DNA from: Nitratiruptor sp.
GTDB taxonomy: Bacteria; Campylobacterota; Campylobacteria; Campylobacterales; Nitratiruptoraceae
DNA length: 64,000 nt
NCBI GenBank assembly: GCA_009659925.1
Contig: PUXW01000019.1
Span: 62,001 to 126,000, forward strand
Reading direction: 5' to 3'
Below the pieces are notes generated by a model. That model had not been told where the DNA came from and did no database searches. It saw only the letters and a program-made list of their open reading frames with translations. Shown here in pieces: positions 47,445 through 57,182 of the stretch (position 1 is the stretch's first letter; each line of letters begins with the position of its first letter). The translations under genes and the position numbers were made by a program.

Positions 47445-49636
47445 TGTCGCTCCTCTTTGTGTTTGCACTTGATGCACTCGAAGACCTCTTTGTTGCGATA
47501 GGTTCGCTGGGCCATCAGATAGCCGCACTCGGGACAGCGGCGATCGACGGGCTCGAACTTGGAGACGAAGGTGCATTTGGGATAGTTGGCGCAGCCAAAG
47601 AACTTGCCCCGCCGGCTGGTGCGCTCGACGATCTGGCCCCCACACTCGGGGCAGGGTACCTCCAGCTTCCTGGGCTCTTGCTTGGCCAGGGGCTTGGTGT
47701 TCTTGCACTCCGGATAGGCGCTGCATGCAAGGAACTCTCCCCTGGGGCCCCGTTTGATCACCATGGGGGAGCCACACTTCTCGCAAACTTCGTCGCTGGT
47801 TTTGTTCTGGCCTTCGATCTGTTCGGTGTAGCGGCACTTGGGAAAGCCGCTGCAAGCGATGAACTCCCCGAAGCGCCCCTTGCGCCGGACCAGCTCGCTG
47901 CCACACTCGGGGCAGCTTCTGCCAATGGGGATGGCCACCTTCTGGCTCTTGATCTCCTTTTTGCCCCTTTCGATGAGTTCGATGAAGGGGTCGTAGAACT
48001 CCTTGAGAACCTTTTGCCAATCCTTTTTGGCCTCGGCGATCTCGTCGAGCTCCTCTTCCATCTTGGCGGTGAAGCCGCTATCGACGATATCGGGGAAGTG
48101 GCGCTCCAGTGTCTCGATCACCGTGAAGGCGATATCGGTGGGGCGCAGCTGCTTCTTTTCCAGCTCCACATAGTTGCGGGTCTGGAGCAGACTGATGGTA
48201 GGTGCATAGGTGGATGGGCGCCCGATGCCCAAACTCTCCAGGGTCTTGATGAGGGAGGCCTCGGAGTAGCGGGGGGGTGGCTCGGTGAAGTGCTGGTGGG
48301 CTTCCAGTCTGGTCAGATGGGCCTTTTCCCCCTCCTTGAGGTCTGGGAGGAGCTTGTCCTTGTCTTCGGTGCCCAGGACCCGATAGAAGCCGTCGAAGAG
48401 GAGTTTGCGCCCGCTGGCCTTGAAGGTGGAGCTGGGACTTTTGAAGTGGATGGTCTGGGTCTCGAAGAGGGCATCTTCCATCTGGGAGGCCAGGAAGCGG
48501 TTGTAGATGAGGGTGTAGAGTTTGAGCTCGTCGGGGCTTAGATACTCCTTGGCGATTTGCGGCGTGAAGTCCAGCATTGTGGGGCGGATGGCCTCGTGGG
48601 CCTCCTGGGCCCCTTTGTTCTTGGTGGTGTAGACCTTCGGTTTGGCAGGGAGGTAGCGTTGGCCAAACTCCTTGGCGATGAGCTCTCTTGCCGCTTCTTG
48701 AGCCTCTTTGGCAATGTTGAGGCTATCGGTTCGCATGTAGGTGATGACCCCTGTGACCCCTTTGGGGGTTTGGACCCCTTCGTAGAGCTTTTGGGCGATC
48801 ATCATGGTCTTCTTGGGGCTAAAGCCCAGTTTGCTCGATGCGGCCTGCTGGAGGGTGGAGGTCATGAAGGGGGCCGGAGACTTACTCCTGCGCTCCTTTT
48901 TCTCGATCTTGGCGACGATGAAGTCATCTCTTTCCGCTTCGATCTTCTGGGTGATTTCTTTCGCCTCCTCAGCCGTCTTGATGCTCATCTTCTCGATTTT
49001 ACGCCCTTCAAACTCGCTGAGGCTACTTTCGATGGTATCGTTGAAGATCCCCTCGATACTCCAGTACTCCTGGGGCTTGAAGGCCTGGATCTCCCGCTCC
49101 CGGTCGACGATGAGCTTGAGGGCGGCGCTCTGGACTCGACCGGCACTGAGTCCTCGCTGGATCTTGCTGGAGAGCAGGGGGCTGAGCTTGTAGCCGACGA
49201 TGCGATCCAAAAGGCGGCGGGCCTGCTGGGCGTTGACCCGGTTCATGTCGATGGTTCTGGGACTTTCCAGGGCCTTTTGGATGGCGCTCTTGGTGATCTC
49301 GTGGAAGACGATTCGAGGGAGCTCCTCCGGCTTTTTACCGATGGCATGGGCGATGTGATAGCCAATGGCCTCCCCCTCCCGATCCTCGTCGGTGGCGATG
49401 TAGATCTCATCGGCCTCTCTGGCTAGTTGCTGGAGCTGTTGGACCGTTGGGGCATGCTCTTTATCCACCCGGTAGAGGGGGATGAACCGCTCCCCTTCGA
49501 TCTTGATCCCGAAGCTATGTTTGGGAAGGTCGCGGATGTGGCCCTTGGAGGCGATGACCTCGTACTCGCCCCCTAGGAAGTTCTTGATTGTGCGCGCTTT
49601 TGCAGGTGATTCGACGATGATAAGGCGCTTTCCCAT
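47441..49636 (-). CDS. topA: DNA topoisomerase I
   Basis: RLIIVESPAKARTIKNFLG, TDEDREGEAIGYHI, GVITYMRTDS, C-terminal Zn ribbons. Confidence 0.98.
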   Translation of the reverse strand: MGKRLIIVESPAKARTIKNFLGGEYEVIASKGHIRDLPKHSFGIKIEGERFIPLYRVDKEHAPTVQQLQQLAREADEIYIATDEDREGEAIGYHIAHAIGKKPEELPRIVFHEITKSAIQKALESPRTIDMNRVNAQQARRLLDRIVGYKLSPLLSSKIQRGLSAGRVQSAALKLIVDREREIQAFKPQEYWSIEGIFNDTIESSLSEFEGRKIEKMSIKTAEEAKEITQKIEAERDDFIVAKIEKKERRSKSPAPFMTSTLQQAASSKLGFSPKKTMMIAQKLYEGVQTPKGVTGVITYMRTDSLNIAKEAQEAARELIAKEFGQRYLPAKPKVYTTKNKGAQEAHEAIRPTMLDFTPQIAKEYLSPDELKLYTLIYNRFLASQMEDALFETQTIHFKSPSSTFKASGRKLLFDGFYRVLGTEDKDKLLPDLKEGEKAHLTRLEAHQHFTEPPPRYSEASLIKTLESLGIGRPSTYAPTISLLQTRNYVELEKKQLRPTDIAFTVIETLERHFPDIVDSGFTAKMEEELDEIAEAKKDWQKVLKEFYDPFIELIERGKKEIKSQKVAIPIGRSCPECGSELVRRKGRFGEFIACSGFPKCRYTEQIEGQNKTSDEVCEKCGSPMVIKRGPRGEFLACSAYPECKNTKPLAKQEPRKLEVPCPECGGQIVERTSRRGKFFGCANYPKCTFVSKFEPVDRRCPECGYLMAQRTYRNKEVFECIKCKHKEERH

Positions 49637-49689
49637 ACTTTACCCAGACTCTTTTTTTCGCTATTCTAACATAAAAAGTCGGGGTGTCA

Positions 49690-50478
49690 ATGGAGCTTTA
49701 TGCCACCAACGCGCAGATTGTCTATATGGGAGCGTTGCATGTTCTTGGGTTGGAGCGGATCAAGCTTCCGGCTATTGCTCCCCCCTTTCTAGCCACGGTG
49801 GCGAAGGTTCTGGGGATCGAAATCGAGTTGGTCGATATCGACTGGAACATGGGGGCCCAGGCCCACGTCCTCGCCAATCCCTTCGAGAGCTTTACCCCCG
49901 AGGCCCCCATTATCATCCAGGGAGCTGGTCCATCCGTTGGCTCAGGGGAGATCTTTATCAAGGAAGCCCCCTCCGGCGTTGTGGTGGAGGTGGAGGATCC
50001 CCATCTCTTCCAGGAGCTCTCCCGCTTTCTAGATGGCGGTTTGCGTCCCAGGGCAATGGGGAGTTTCGAGGTCGTTGGGCCGGGCCTTCGGGACCGGAGG
50101 GATCCCTTTTCCTTAGATCTGGAGACAATCCAAGCCCAGGAGGAGACGATCGCCCTTCTGGATGAAGCATTTCGGGAAAATCCCTATTTCGATACCCTCC
50201 CCTTGGGGAAGAGGACCCTCAAGATGGGCTATCCCATCTTGCTCAAACCCTCCCTCTATTGTCCCAAAGAAGATATCTGGGCCAGCCTGCGGGAGCGCCA
50301 GATTCCAGTTCAAGCCCCCTTTCGCCCCCTCTATCGCAGTCCGGCCATTGGAGGGGAGTTTTTGCCAACGAGTGAGGAGTTCTACAAGGCCCATTTGGTT
50401 TTGCCCATCGAAGCTGGGATTATCCAGCCCCTCTTTGAGGTCTTGGAGACCTACCGCTATCGAGGATGTCGATTTTAA
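49690..50478 (+). CDS. DegT/DnrJ/EryC1-like PLP-fold protein, likely pseudoenzyme
   Basis: IKLPAIAPPFLATVAKVLGIEIELVDIDWN and YPILL..WASLRERQIPVQAPFRPLYRSPA; no SFHxTK-like Lys segment found. Confidence 0.65.
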   Translation: MELYATNAQIVYMGALHVLGLERIKLPAIAPPFLATVAKVLGIEIELVDIDWNMGAQAHVLANPFESFTPEAPIIIQGAGPSVGSGEIFIKEAPSGVVVEVEDPHLFQELSRFLDGGLRPRAMGSFEVVGPGLRDRRDPFSLDLETIQAQEETIALLDEAFRENPYFDTLPLGKRTLKMGYPILLKPSLYCPKEDIWASLRERQIPVQAPFRPLYRSPAIGGEFLPTSEEFYKAHLVLPIEAGIIQPLFEVLETYRYRGCRF

Positions 50479-50723
50479 AGGAGGTAGAGGTGGAACGGGA
50501 GCAAATTGATGCACTCCATGGCAAGTGCCAAGAGCAATCGGCCGATCTGTACACCTTTTTAGAGCAAGAGCTTCCCGATCTCTCCATCGAGGAGCGGCTC
50601 AAAGTGATGGCCCATATCCTCAACGACTACCTTCCCCAATACCGCTACGATCCCCAAGGGGAGAAGCTCAAACGCCAAGAGTACTCGATTACCAAATTCT
50701 TTCCCACCAAGGAGTCGTCATGA
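50466..50723 (+). CDS. Hypothetical protein (85 aa, helical/charged)
   Basis: Overlaps the 3' end of the preceding gene and the ATG of the next; operon-like packing. Confidence 0.62.
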   Translation: MSILKEVEVEREQIDALHGKCQEQSADLYTFLEQELPDLSIEERLKVMAHILNDYLPQYRYDPQGEKLKRQEYSITKFFPTKESS

Positions 50724-51091
50724 AGGGACTATTTGCCTTGATCCCCCTTAATGCCATCCCCATCGGGCTGGTTTTCCTCGCCGACATGGGAATCATCCCC
50801 CGGTTCGACAACTTCACCCTCATCATTTCGGCCCTGCTCATCTTCACCCTGGCGGTGGAGCTGATGAAATCGAGCATGTTTGCCCGGAGCGGTTCGGCAA
50901 GCTGGCTCGACTTTTTCATGTCCCTGGCCCTGCTCCTTGGGATCGGGGGATATCTCATCTACCTCTTCGCCCAGGGACGTACCATCGATCCACTCTTGTG
51001 GTTGGGGTTGGAGGCCCAGGCCCTCGATGTGATTGCAGGGTTTTACATCGCCATTACGAATGCCCGTCGCGATATCGGAATCGAACCTTAA
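50720..51091 (+). CDS. Hypothetical integral membrane protein (123 aa)
   Basis: [48 protein letters not shown]...; several TM segments; ATGA overlap. Confidence 0.65.
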   Translation: MKGLFALIPLNAIPIGLVFLADMGIIPRFDNFTLIISALLIFTLAVELMKSSMFARSGSASWLDFFMSLALLLGIGGYLIYLFAQGRTIDPLLWLGLEAQALDVIAGFYIAITNARRDIGIEP

Positions 51092-51648
51092 GGGAGGATG
51101 CGGGGGAGGGTAATGCCAGTTTGGTACTGGTACTTACCCGATTTGTCCTTGTAGCTGGTCTCACACTCCTCGTCCCCTTCGAAAAAGAGGACCTGGGCGA
51201 TCCCCTCGTTGGCGTAGATCTTGGCAGGAAGAGGGGTGGTATTGGAGATTTCGATGGTGATGTGGCCTTCGAACTCTGGTTCGAAGGGGGTCACATTGAC
51301 GATGATACCACATCTGGCATAGGTGCTCTTGCCCACGCAGATGGCAAGAACGTTCCGGGGAATGCGGAAGTACTCCACCGTTCTGGCCAGGGCAAAGGAG
51401 TTGGGGGGGACAATGCACACATCTCCCTTGAAGTCCACCACATTGCGCTCGTCGAAGCTCTTGGGATCCACCACTTCGGCATTGACATTGGTGAAGATCT
51501 TGAACTCGTCGCTCACCCGGATATCGTAGCCGTAGCTGCTGAGTCCATAGCTGATTACCCCTTTGCCAACCTGCTCCTGACAAAATGGTTCGATCATCCC
51601 CTCTTTGAGGGCCTTTTCCCGGATCCAGCAGTCGGCTTTGAGTCCCAT
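51088..51648 (-). CDS. dcd: dCTP deaminase
   Basis: [72 protein letters not shown]. Confidence 0.96.
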   Translation of the reverse strand: MGLKADCWIREKALKEGMIEPFCQEQVGKGVISYGLSSYGYDIRVSDEFKIFTNVNAEVVDPKSFDERNVVDFKGDVCIVPPNSFALARTVEYFRIPRNVLAICVGKSTYARCGIIVNVTPFEPEFEGHITIEISNTTPLPAKIYANEGIAQVLFFEGDEECETSYKDKSGKYQYQTGITLPRILP

Positions 51649-51672
51649 CTTCACCCTTGCCCGTAAAGAAAT

Positions 51673-51691
51673 TTTTGCTATTATAGCAAAA
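51673..51691. promoter_or_regulatory. Divergent dcd/accB promoter palindrome TTTTGCTAT-T-ATAGCAAAA
   Basis: Perfect 9-bp arms with one central base; overlapping -10-like boxes on the two strands. Confidence 0.6.
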
Positions 51692-51714
51692 GTAGATCTG
51701 GTCCAGGAGATGCG

Positions 51715-52167
51715 ATGAATTTGAAGGAGATTAAGGAGCTTATCCGTCTTTTCGACAAGAGTGGCCTCTCGAAACTCAAAATCAAGCGGGATGAGTTTGA
51801 AATCGCCATGCAAAAAGAGGAGCCCCAACCAGCACCTCCAGCCCAACCCTCTCCCCCACCCCAATCCCCATCCCAGAACGCCCCAATTCCTGCCACCATC
51901 GAAGAGGAGAAGCGAGAAAGTGCCAAGGGGGAATACATTACCTCTCCGATGGTGGGAACCTTTTACCGGGCACCAAGTCCGGATAGCCCCCCCTTCGTGA
52001 AGGTCGGAGATCGGGTGAGCAAGGGGCAGACCCTGTGCATTATCGAGGCGATGAAGATCTTCAACGAGATCGAAGCCGAATTTGACTGCAAGATCCTCGA
52101 CATCCTCGTGGAAGATGGGCAGCCGGTCGAGTACGATATGCCCCTCTTCCTGGTCGAGAGGCTCTGA
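51715..52167 (+). CDS. accB: Biotin carboxyl carrier protein of acetyl-CoA carboxylase
   Basis: Pro-rich linker and [20 protein letters not shown] biotinyl motif. Confidence 0.97.
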   Translation: MNLKEIKELIRLFDKSGLSKLKIKRDEFEIAMQKEEPQPAPPAQPSPPPQSPSQNAPIPATIEEEKRESAKGEYITSPMVGTFYRAPSPDSPPFVKVGDRVSKGQTLCIIEAMKIFNEIEAEFDCKILDILVEDGQPVEYDMPLFLVERL

Positions 52168-53507
52168 TGAAGCTGGAGCGCATCCTCATCGCCAATCGGG
52201 GCGAGATCGCTTTGCGGGCGATTCGGACCATCAAGGAGATGGGCAAGAAGGCGATTGCGGTCTACTCCACCGCCGACAAAGAGGCCCACTACCTCCAGCT
52301 GGCCGATGCGGCTATTTGTATTGGGGGTGAGCGCAGTAGCGAGAGCTACCTCAACATTCCAGCCATCATCTCCGCCGCCGAGATCGCCGGGGCCGATGCC
52401 ATCTTTCCCGGATATGGCTTTTTGAGCGAAAACCAGCAGTTCGTGGAGATCTGCAACCTCCATGGGATCAAATTCATTGGGCCAAGCCTTGAAGTAATGC
52501 AGCTCATGAGTGATAAGTCCAAGGCCAAGGAGGTGATGAAAAAGGCCGGCGTTCCGGTTGTACCTGGGAGTGAGGGAGCGATTCGGAATGTGGAGGAGGC
52601 CAAGCGAATTGCCAAAGAGATCGGCTACCCCGTCATCCTCAAAGCTGCCGCTGGGGGAGGGGGCAAGGGGATGCGGGTAGTGGAGGATGAGAGCTACATC
52701 GAGACCGCCTTTTTGGCCGCCGAGAGTGAGGCGATCAGCGCCTTCGGGGATGGAACGATCTATATGGAGAAGTTCATCAAAAACCCCCGCCACATCGAGG
52801 TCCAACTCCTCGCAGACGCCCATGGCAACGTGGTCCATATCGGAGAGCGGGACTGCTCCTTGCAGCGGCGCCACCAGAAGGTGATCGAGGAATCACCAGC
52901 CATCTTCCTCGACGAGGAGACGCGAAGCAGACTCCACGAGACGGCGGTGCGGGCTGCCAAGGCTATTGGCTACGAGAATGCGGGAACCATCGAGTTTTTG
53001 GTGGATGCCGATCGCAACTTCTACTTCATGGAGATGAATACGCGCCTTCAAGTGGAACATCCCGTCAGCGAGATGGTCAGCGGCATCGATATCATCGAGT
53101 GGATGATCCGAATTGCCGAAGGGGAGCGGCTCTTCGATCAGAGCGCGGTCCAGCTCAAGGGCCATGCCATCGAGTGTCGCATCAACGCCGAAGATCCGAC
53201 CAAGTTCATCCCGAGCCCGGGCAAGATCAAGACCTGGATCGCCCCAGGGGGCAAGGATGTGCGTCTTGATACCCACGCCTATTGTGGCTATATCGTGCCT
53301 CCTTACTACGATTCGATGATCGCCAAGCTCATCGTCTGGGGGGAGGATCGCCAGCGGGCCATCGCCAAGATGAAGCGGGCCTTGGAGGAGTTTGAGGTGG
53401 GAGGGATCAAGACCACCATCGAGTTCCACCGCAAGATGATGGACAATCCCGACTTCATCGCCAACAACTTCGATACCAAATACATCGACGAGCACTACCT
53501 CAAGTAG
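52167..53507 (+). CDS. accC: Biotin carboxylase
   Basis: [53 protein letters not shown]. Confidence 0.98.
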   Translation: MKLERILIANRGEIALRAIRTIKEMGKKAIAVYSTADKEAHYLQLADAAICIGGERSSESYLNIPAIISAAEIAGADAIFPGYGFLSENQQFVEICNLHGIKFIGPSLEVMQLMSDKSKAKEVMKKAGVPVVPGSEGAIRNVEEAKRIAKEIGYPVILKAAAGGGGKGMRVVEDESYIETAFLAAESEAISAFGDGTIYMEKFIKNPRHIEVQLLADAHGNVVHIGERDCSLQRRHQKVIEESPAIFLDEETRSRLHETAVRAAKAIGYENAGTIEFLVDADRNFYFMEMNTRLQVEHPVSEMVSGIDIIEWMIRIAEGERLFDQSAVQLKGHAIECRINAEDPTKFIPSPGKIKTWIAPGGKDVRLDTHAYCGYIVPPYYDSMIAKLIVWGEDRQRAIAKMKRALEEFEVGGIKTTIEFHRKMMDNPDFIANNFDTKYIDEHYLK

Positions 53508-53527
53508 CTCGCCCCAAAGGGGGCACC

Positions 53528-55060
53528 ATGTGGCGCCTTTTGCTCTTGCTCTTCCTTCTCTTTGGCGGCTGCGCCAAGAGAGAGTTCCATCTGCGCGTGC
53601 TCCACATCAACGACACCCACTCCCACATCGATCCAACCACCTACAAACTCCCTGGCCTTGGTATGGTGCGCCTTGGAGGCTATGGGGCCATCGCCGCCCA
53701 TGTAGCCACGATCCGCCGCCATGCCCCCCATACCCTCTTCCTCCATGGAGGCGACGCCTTGCAAGGGAGCCTCTACTCCCAACTCTTCCACGGCAGAGCC
53801 GATGCTCTTGCCCTCAATCTTCTGGGGCTCGATGCCATGACCCTGGGAAACCATGAGTTCGACCGCGGGCTGGAGACCCTCATCGCCTGGATGGCCCAAA
53901 TCCACTTCCCCCTCCTGGGAGCCAACCTCCCCCTGGCTCGTGCTTATGTGCTGGTTCCCTTCGGCCAGGAGGTGGTGGCGGTGGTGGGGGTGAGTCCTGA
54001 AAAAATTGGCCGCATCTACCCGGCAACCCAAGATCCCATATCCCGCCTTGCCCAGGTCTTGAAAGAGCTGGAATCCCTTGGGATCGACAAGATCGTGGTC
54101 CTCTCCCATCTCGGGCTCTGGTGGGATCGCCAGTTGGCCCGCTCCTTTCCCCAGATCGATCTGATCGTGGGGGGTCACTCCCACACCCTCTTGGGCGATT
54201 TCACGCCCCTTGGCCTCATAAGCCAAGGCCCCTATCCCATCCGAATCGGCTCGACCCTTATCGTTCATGCCTGGAAGTGGGGGATGGTGGTGGGGGACAT
54301 CGAGCTTCTCTTCGACGAGGCGGGGGTGGTGACCAGCTTCACTCCCCGTCCCAAACTCCTGGTCCACGATCAAGAGCTTGCCCGCCGCTTCCCCGCCTAT
54401 CTAGCCTTTGCCAAGCCATCCCGAGAGTTCCAGGAGGCGATGGCCCCCTACCGCAACGTCGTTGAGAAGTTGCGCAACCAGATTGTTGGGAAAGCCGCCA
54501 TCGATTTGTGGCATGTGCGCTTGCCCTGTCAGCAGGCTCCCGATGGCTCCCTCCTTCCCCAGGGCTCCCTCGTCGCCCCCCATGTAGCCCAGGCCATGGC
54601 GGAAAGGACCCGGGCCGATGTAGCCATCATCAACGCCGGTGGGGTGCGGCGCAGCCTCTTTGCGGGACCTGTGAGCATGGCCGATGTGATGGAGCTTCTC
54701 CCCTTCGAGGATCGGATCGTGGTCATGCAGATGAGGGGCAAGGAGTTGGAAGCCCTTTTGCAGGAGAGAATCCAGCGGGCTTTGCAGGGGGGTGGGGGCG
54801 CTTTTCCCTATGTAGCGGGGGTGAAGATCGTAATTGGCAAGGAGCACATCGCCACCAATCTCCAGCCAGAGGGCACCTATCGGGTAGCTACCAGCGCCTT
54901 TTTGGCCCGGGGCGGGGCTGGGTATCGTTTCAAAGGTCGGATAGTGGACGAGATGGGATCTATCCAGGAGGCCTTTATCGCCTATCTCCAGGCCCACCGG
55001 AGCCTTGGAGCCCCTGGGCCCTGGATCGAGGCGGTCTGTCCTAATGGAGCTCCTCGTTGA
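53528..55060 (+). CDS. UshA-type 5'-nucleotidase/2',3'-cyclic phosphodiesterase lipoprotein
   Basis: Lipobox LFGGC; LHINDTHSHID, GGDALQGSLYS, TLGNHEFDRGL, VGGHSHTLL, NAGGVRRSL. Confidence 0.93.
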   Translation: MWRLLLLLFLLFGGCAKREFHLRVLHINDTHSHIDPTTYKLPGLGMVRLGGYGAIAAHVATIRRHAPHTLFLHGGDALQGSLYSQLFHGRADALALNLLGLDAMTLGNHEFDRGLETLIAWMAQIHFPLLGANLPLARAYVLVPFGQEVVAVVGVSPEKIGRIYPATQDPISRLAQVLKELESLGIDKIVVLSHLGLWWDRQLARSFPQIDLIVGGHSHTLLGDFTPLGLISQGPYPIRIGSTLIVHAWKWGMVVGDIELLFDEAGVVTSFTPRPKLLVHDQELARRFPAYLAFAKPSREFQEAMAPYRNVVEKLRNQIVGKAAIDLWHVRLPCQQAPDGSLLPQGSLVAPHVAQAMAERTRADVAIINAGGVRRSLFAGPVSMADVMELLPFEDRIVVMQMRGKELEALLQERIQRALQGGGGAFPYVAGVKIVIGKEHIATNLQPEGTYRVATSAFLARGGAGYRFKGRIVDEMGSIQEAFIAYLQAHRSLGAPGPWIEAVCPNGAPR

Positions 55061-56231
55061 GTTTGACCTCTTTGCAGCTGCGAAAGGCCTTCATCTGTCC
55101 AGAGGTGGAGTCCTGGCGGAAGTGGATGCCTGAGAGCCCCGCCAGTTCGATCCCCTTGAAGAGCTCCTTGTACTGGGCATCCCAGTCGGGGTTGGCCTCC
55201 TTGATCTTCTTGAACTCCTCGGGGGCGATGAAGAATTTGGTCCCCTCCAGGACGGCGATACCCGCATCGACGATACACCCATCCCCTAAGGGGATTCCTG
55301 TGACCGAATTGGCTCCCAGGAGGCAGTTCTCGCCGATGGTGATGGGATTGCCGCTGGTACCACTGAGCACGCCCAGAATCGAAGCACCTCCACCGATGTC
55401 GCTCCCCTTGCCCACCACGGCGCTGGAGCTGATACGCCCCTCCACCATACACGGGCCAAGGGTTCCGGCGTTGAAATTGACATAGCTGGCCCCTGGCATC
55501 ACTGTGGTCCCTGGTGCCAACTGGGCCCCCATGCGTACCTTGGCGGCGTCGAGGATTCGGGTATTCTCGGCTGGGATCACATGTTGGAGGTAGCGGGGGA
55601 ACTTGTCCACCGCATCGATGTTGGGGTAGTTGCCCTCCATCTTGAGGCGCAACTCATTTTCTCGCAACCACTCCAGTTCATAAGGTTTGCGCCCCTCCCA
55701 AGCCACATTGGGGAGCACGCCAAAGGCCCCGTCGAGGTTGAGGCTGCGCAAGGGGGCCTTGCCCTGGGAGAGGGCGTAGAGTTTGAGGTAGACCGCCTCC
55801 ACGCTCTTTGGCTTGGCATCCTCGAAGAGGAAGACGACCCTGAAGTTGGCGAGCTCTTCCTCTGGGAGATCGCGCAAATACTTCATGACCTGGACATTCT
55901 TATGAGCCTCCCCTACCGCCTCGTCCAGCCACGGGGTACAATAGCTGATCGCTTCGGCCACGAAGTTGCGGTTCACATCAAAGACCACCTCGCTCTCGTC
56001 GAGGGGGATGAGGCAGCCACTCTCTTGAAGGGCCTTCTGGAAGATGGCGGCGCTGGCGTAGTTCTCCTCCCAGTTGATGAAGGGGAAGGTGGCTTGGAGG
56101 ATCTTGGAAGGATCTTTTTGCCCCCGATCGACACGGGCGATGGCAAATGCCAGGGGCTGGCGATAGTAAGGGCTCGATTGGATCTCATTGACCAGGGCGA
56201 AGAAGTCATCTTTGGTGATCACGCTACTCAT
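55041..56231 (-). CDS. dapD: Tetrahydrodipicolinate N-succinyltransferase (DapD-like)
   Basis: Left-handed beta-helix hexapeptides MPGASYVNFNAGTLGPCMVEGRISSSAVVGKGSDIGGGASILGVLSG. Confidence 0.9.
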   Translation of the reverse strand: MSSVITKDDFFALVNEIQSSPYYRQPLAFAIARVDRGQKDPSKILQATFPFINWEENYASAAIFQKALQESGCLIPLDESEVVFDVNRNFVAEAISYCTPWLDEAVGEAHKNVQVMKYLRDLPEEELANFRVVFLFEDAKPKSVEAVYLKLYALSQGKAPLRSLNLDGAFGVLPNVAWEGRKPYELEWLRENELRLKMEGNYPNIDAVDKFPRYLQHVIPAENTRILDAAKVRMGAQLAPGTTVMPGASYVNFNAGTLGPCMVEGRISSSAVVGKGSDIGGGASILGVLSGTSGNPITIGENCLLGANSVTGIPLGDGCIVDAGIAVLEGTKFFIAPEEFKKIKEANPDWDAQYKELFKGIELAGLSGIHFRQDSTSGQMKAFRSCKEVKLNEELH

Positions 56232-57083
56232 CTACTCTCCTTTTGGCATGCGTAAGATTGTGACTTTGGCTGATGCCCGTAGTTTATCAAAATATTCCTT
56301 CACCCGCCGCTCCCGATCCTGGGCGAGAAGCTTGGTGAGGATGAAGGGTTGGACCTGCTCGAAGGGGAGGGTCCGTTTGTCCGACTTGGACTGGACTAGA
56401 AGGAGGAGGTAGCGGTTGTCGTTGGGAAGGGGAATGATGGGTGTGAATCCCCCTTCAGGGGTATTGTTGATGAGGTTGGCGAAGGCTGGATTGACCTGTT
56501 GCAGGTCGAGCTCCTCCTCCCCCATGGCCAGCAGGGCCGGATTTTCCGGGCGATAGAGGGGGTTGGCACGGATCTGCTCTAGGAGCTCCTTGGAGGGGGA
56601 GATATACTTGAGGACCTTGGCCCTGCGGGCGATGGTAAACTCCTCCTTGTGGTTGTTGTAGTAGTTTTCCAGCTGTTTGGGAGTGATATTCTTGCCCAAC
56701 TGCTGGATGATGGCTTCATAGAGCTTTTGGCGTAACAGGCGCTCCTTGAAGCGGGTTTTGTATGTCTGCCAATCGATTCCCTGGGATTCGATGGCCTGGC
56801 GGAGAGCCAACAGATCCATCCCCTTCTCCCGGGCAAAGGCGTCTATGGCCTCTTCGAGCTCAAATTCATCCACATCGATCCCAAGTTTTTGGATCTGGCT
56901 CTCCTCGATCTTTTTTCGAATCAGAAGCTCCAGGGCCTCTTGGGGGGAGATATGGAGGCGGGAGGCGATCTGTTGGATCTCGTAGGTCGTGATGGGCTCG
57001 CCATTGACAATGGCTGCCAGGGCGTCGATCACTTTGGCAGGGGCAAGACTCCATAGGAGCAGCACGATGGCGAGAATTTTCAT
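56232..57083 (-). CDS. SurA-like periplasmic chaperone/peptidyl-prolyl isomerase
   Basis: Signal peptide; DALAAIVNGEPITTYEIQQIA; PPIase-like C-terminal half. Confidence 0.82.
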   Translation of the reverse strand: MKILAIVLLLWSLAPAKVIDALAAIVNGEPITTYEIQQIASRLHISPQEALELLIRKKIEESQIQKLGIDVDEFELEEAIDAFAREKGMDLLALRQAIESQGIDWQTYKTRFKERLLRQKLYEAIIQQLGKNITPKQLENYYNNHKEEFTIARRAKVLKYISPSKELLEQIRANPLYRPENPALLAMGEEELDLQQVNPAFANLINNTPEGGFTPIIPLPNDNRYLLLLVQSKSDKRTLPFEQVQPFILTKLLAQDRERRVKEYFDKLRASAKVTILRMPKGE

Positions 57084-57182
57084 AACCTTCCCTTTTCCAT
57101 GCTTCTTGGACCATTTTATTTTATTGTAGCGAATAACTCCTTAAAGGATGGGGGAGTTTTGTTAAAATAGCGCAAAAAAAGG

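Noticed and set aside
47445-48020. ORF-track 5' extension of the 46950 metallophosphoesterase
   Set aside because: It is the wrong frame of topA; the phosphoesterase motif begins at the TTG at 47444.
47444-48541. 365-aa plus-strand ORF opposite topA
   Set aside because: Ala/Leu/Gly-rich antisense of topA; no initiation signal or motif.
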